Of a stretch of 8,885 nt of DNA, positions 7,419 to 8,885 are shown piece by piece (position 1 is the first letter of the stretch; each line of letters opens with the position of its first letter). The notes beneath the pieces were generated by a model. The model was not told the origin of the DNA. It worked only from the letters and a program-made list of their open reading frames with translations, and made no database searches. Origin of the DNA: Alphaproteobacteria bacterium UBA3637 (GTDB taxonomy: Bacteria > Pseudomonadota > Alphaproteobacteria > CAAHEQ01 > UBA3637); contig DFKU01000043.1 of assembly GCA_002373615.1 (NCBI GenBank), forward strand, positions 1-8,885. Direction: 5' to 3'. The translations under genes and the position numbers were made by a program.

Positions 7419-7563
7419 ATCTTTTGCTTCGGTGAAAGGTAATTCACATGCGGGAAATGTCCGGTTTATCGTGTTGGTAAATGTCAGGATTTCCAGTGTA
7501 AACAAGGGTTTGTTTATGCTTCTTCCTGCAGAGGTTTAACTGGAAAAAGAAAGGATTTATAAA
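7419..7563 (+). promoter_or_regulatory. rpsB 5' leader with a stable hairpin
   Basis: The predicted transcript carries about 145 untranslated bases before rpsB. A long hairpin spans 7495-7520: AGTGTAAACAA pairs over 11 bp, two of them wobbles, with TTGTTTATGCT around a GGGT loop. A smaller one, GTGAA/TTCAC, spans 7432-7447. GGAAAT (7453-7458) can also pair with ATTTCC (7489-7494). A TCCT at 7524-7527 could weakly pair with the Shine-Dalgarno AGGA (7552-7555). In E. coli S2 represses its own mRNA through the rpsB leader; a similar role here is inference, and no Rfam-type consensus was recognised. Confidence 0.55.
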
Positions 7564-8313
7564 ATGTCTATTCCAACAATTTCTATGCGTCAGCTGATTG
7601 AAGCTGGTGTTCACTTTGGTCATAATGCGCGTCGGTGGAATCCGAAAATGGCCCCATTTATTTATGGAACGCGCGATAATGTTCATATTTTGGATTTAGG
7701 TCAAACCGTGCCCAATCTCTACCGTGCTATGGAAGCCGTTCGTGAAGTGGCTGCCAAAGGTGGTAAAATCTTGTTTGTGGCAACTAAGCCTCAAGCTCAA
7801 GCCATCGTGGCCGATGCCGCTACTCGTTGCGGACAATACTTCGTTAATAAACGTTGGTTGGGGGGGATGATGACCAACTGGAAAACCATTTCTTCCAGCA
7901 TTAAGCGTTTGAATGATATTGATGCCCGTAATGAAAAAGATGGTTTTGCAGGGCTCACCAAAAAGGAAAAACTTAACATTGAACGCGAACGTGAAAAATT
8001 AGAGGCCTCTTTGGGTGGTATTCGCAAAATGAATGGTCGTCCTGATCTTTTGTTTGTGATTGACGTTTGTCGTGAAGAATTGGCTATTGCCGAAGCCAAA
8101 AAGTTGGGTATTCCTGTGATTGCTATTTGTGACTCTAACGCTGATCCGGAAGGCATTTCTTATGTCATTCCCGGGAACGACGATGCCACAAAAGCTATTC
8201 AATTGTACTGCGATTTAATCAGTGGTGCGGTTTTGGATGGTATCCAAGCTGAATTGCAAGCTGCTGGTGTAGATGTCGGCGCTGCAGTGGAAGCCCCAGA
8301 AGTGAAGGCTTAA
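7564..8313 (+). CDS. rpsB: 30S ribosomal protein S2
   Basis: S2 binds 16S rRNA late in assembly of the small subunit, near the head-body junction, and is needed for S1 to bind. The 249-residue product is complete and of normal length (about 240-260). Both family signatures are visible: LIEAGVHFGH near the N-terminus, and PDLLFVIDVCREELAIAEAK near residue 160, followed by KLGIP. The alphaproteobacterial-style GLTKKEK segment and the IPGNDDA motif are also present. The C-terminus is a short Ala/Glu/Val tail. ATG 7564 follows AAGGA (7551-7555) by 8 bases. It is the first gene of the rpsB-tsf unit, driven by the consensus promoter at 7384-7412. Confidence 0.99.
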   Translation: MSIPTISMRQLIEAGVHFGHNARRWNPKMAPFIYGTRDNVHILDLGQTVPNLYRAMEAVREVAAKGGKILFVATKPQAQAIVADAATRCGQYFVNKRWLGGMMTNWKTISSSIKRLNDIDARNEKDGFAGLTKKEKLNIEREREKLEASLGGIRKMNGRPDLLFVIDVCREELAIAEAKKLGIPVIAICDSNADPEGISYVIPGNDDATKAIQLYCDLISGAVLDGIQAELQAAGVDVGAAVEAPEVKA

Positions 8314-8321
8314 AAATAAAA

Positions 8322-8348
8322 TCTCTCCGAATTTCAAGTTCGGAGAGA
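8322..8348 (+). other. Stable hairpin between rpsB and tsf
   Basis: TCTCTCCGAA (8322-8331) pairs perfectly with TTCGGAGAGA (8339-8348), giving a 10-bp stem with a 7-base loop. No T run follows on the + strand, so it is not a standard intrinsic terminator. It could protect the rpsB message from 3' decay, act as a processing site, or lower tsf output relative to rpsB. On the - strand it is followed by a T-rich run, but no - strand gene needs it. Confidence 0.85.
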
Positions 8349-8380
8349 AGTTAAACAACTACTTTAATTAAGGAGACAAA

Positions 8381-8885
8381 ATGGTTGAAATTAATGCAAA
8401 ATTAGTCGGTGAACTCCGTGAGAAAACCGGCGTTGGTATGATGGAATGTAAAAAGGCTTTGACCGCTTGTAATGGTGATTTGGAACAAGCGATTGACTTT
8501 TTGCGTAAAAAAGGTGTTGCGATGGCTGAAAAGAAAGCCGGTCGCGTGGCCAATCAAGGCTTAGTGGCTGTGGCTGTCAAAGATGGCGTTGGTGCCGTCG
8601 TTGAATTGAACAGTGAAACGGACTTTGTAGCACAAAATGCTGAATTCCAAGCTTTCTTAAAACAAGTTGTGGAATTGGCCTTGGCGAACAAAATCAATGA
8701 TATTGAAGCTTTGAAAAATGCTGATTTAAATGGTAAATCCGTCCAAAATACTTTGGTGGATTTGATTGCCAAGATCGGTGAAAATATGAGCTTGCGCCGT
8801 GTCGCGATTGTGACCGGGGATACTGTGGTGCCTTATGTGCACTCATCCATTGCCCCAGGATTGGGTAAAATCGGTGTGTTGGTTG
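8381..8885 (+). CDS. tsf: Translation elongation factor Ts, 3' end outside window
   Basis: EF-Ts is the nucleotide exchange factor of EF-Tu, releasing GDP so that the factor can bind GTP and aminoacyl-tRNA again. The first 168 residues are present out of roughly 280-310 expected. The N-terminal UBA-like domain carries the first family signature (LREKTGVGMMECKKAL, residues 12-27). The core begins with ELNSETDFVAQ, which contains the TDFV contact to EF-Tu; the residue after VA is Gln where Lys, Arg or Asn is common. ATG 8381 follows TAAGGAG (8369-8375) by 5 bases, a strong site. The gene follows rpsB by 67 bases, the conserved bacterial order, and no new promoter was seen, so it is probably cotranscribed. 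Confidence 0.98.
   Translation, partial: MVEINAKLVGELREKTGVGMMECKKALTACNGDLEQAIDFLRKKGVAMAEKKAGRVANQGLVAVAVKDGVGAVVELNSETDFVAQNAEFQAFLKQVVELALANKINDIEALKNADLNGKSVQNTLVDLIAKIGENMSLRRVAIVTGDTVVPYVHSSIAPGLGKIGVLV

Noticed and set aside
7449..7481. Ten-codon open frame (MREMSGLSCW) in the rpsB leader as a possible leader peptide
   Set aside because: No Shine-Dalgarno site at the right distance and no run of regulatory codons or attenuator-type terminator after it.
7324..7539. 71-residue + strand frame across the rpsB promoter region
   Set aside because: It overlaps the end of the Cys-rich gene, a terminator and a consensus promoter, and has no recognisable content.

Overview
The window looks like a chromosomal segment from a low-GC alphaproteobacterium, probably host- or gut-associated. 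The lineage call rests on ribosomal protein S2, whose N-terminus (MRQLIEAGVHFGH, then RRWNPKMAPFIYG) and GLTKKEK segment read like alphaproteobacterial S2. It also rests on an envelope that clearly has an outer membrane (autotransporter, TolB). The host-associated habitat is inferred only from gene style: a Pmp-like autotransporter and a very cysteine-rich surface-type protein. All genes are on the + strand.

Layout. (1) 1-3074: a large autotransporter with a passenger full of GGA[IVLF]/FxxN repeats, as in chlamydial polymorphic membrane proteins, and a C-terminal 12-strand-type beta-barrel; its true start may lie left of the window. A strong intrinsic terminator follows at 3094-3121. (2) 3175-4494: tolB, periplasmic beta-propeller of the Tol-Pal system, here without tolA upstream or pal downstream. 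(3) 4553-7339: a 928-residue protein that starts with a prepilin-like N-terminus and continues, after a Gly/Ser linker, into about 740 residues carrying some 96 cysteines in EGF-like and CxxC modules. The last modules are a recent in-frame duplication. This is the most unusual gene in the window. (4) 7347-7563: a terminator, a perfect-consensus sigma70 promoter (TTGACA-17-TATAAT) and a leader of about 145 nt with a strong hairpin. (5) 7564-8885: rpsB and tsf, the usual translation pair, with a stable hairpin between them; tsf runs off the right edge.

How they relate. The first three genes all act at the envelope: an outer-membrane surface protein, an envelope-integrity factor and a putative pilus-type or inner-membrane-anchored cysteine-rich protein. 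rpsB-tsf is a separate, highly expressed housekeeping unit insulated by its own terminator and promoter. Nothing mobile, no RNA gene and no CRISPR array was recognised.
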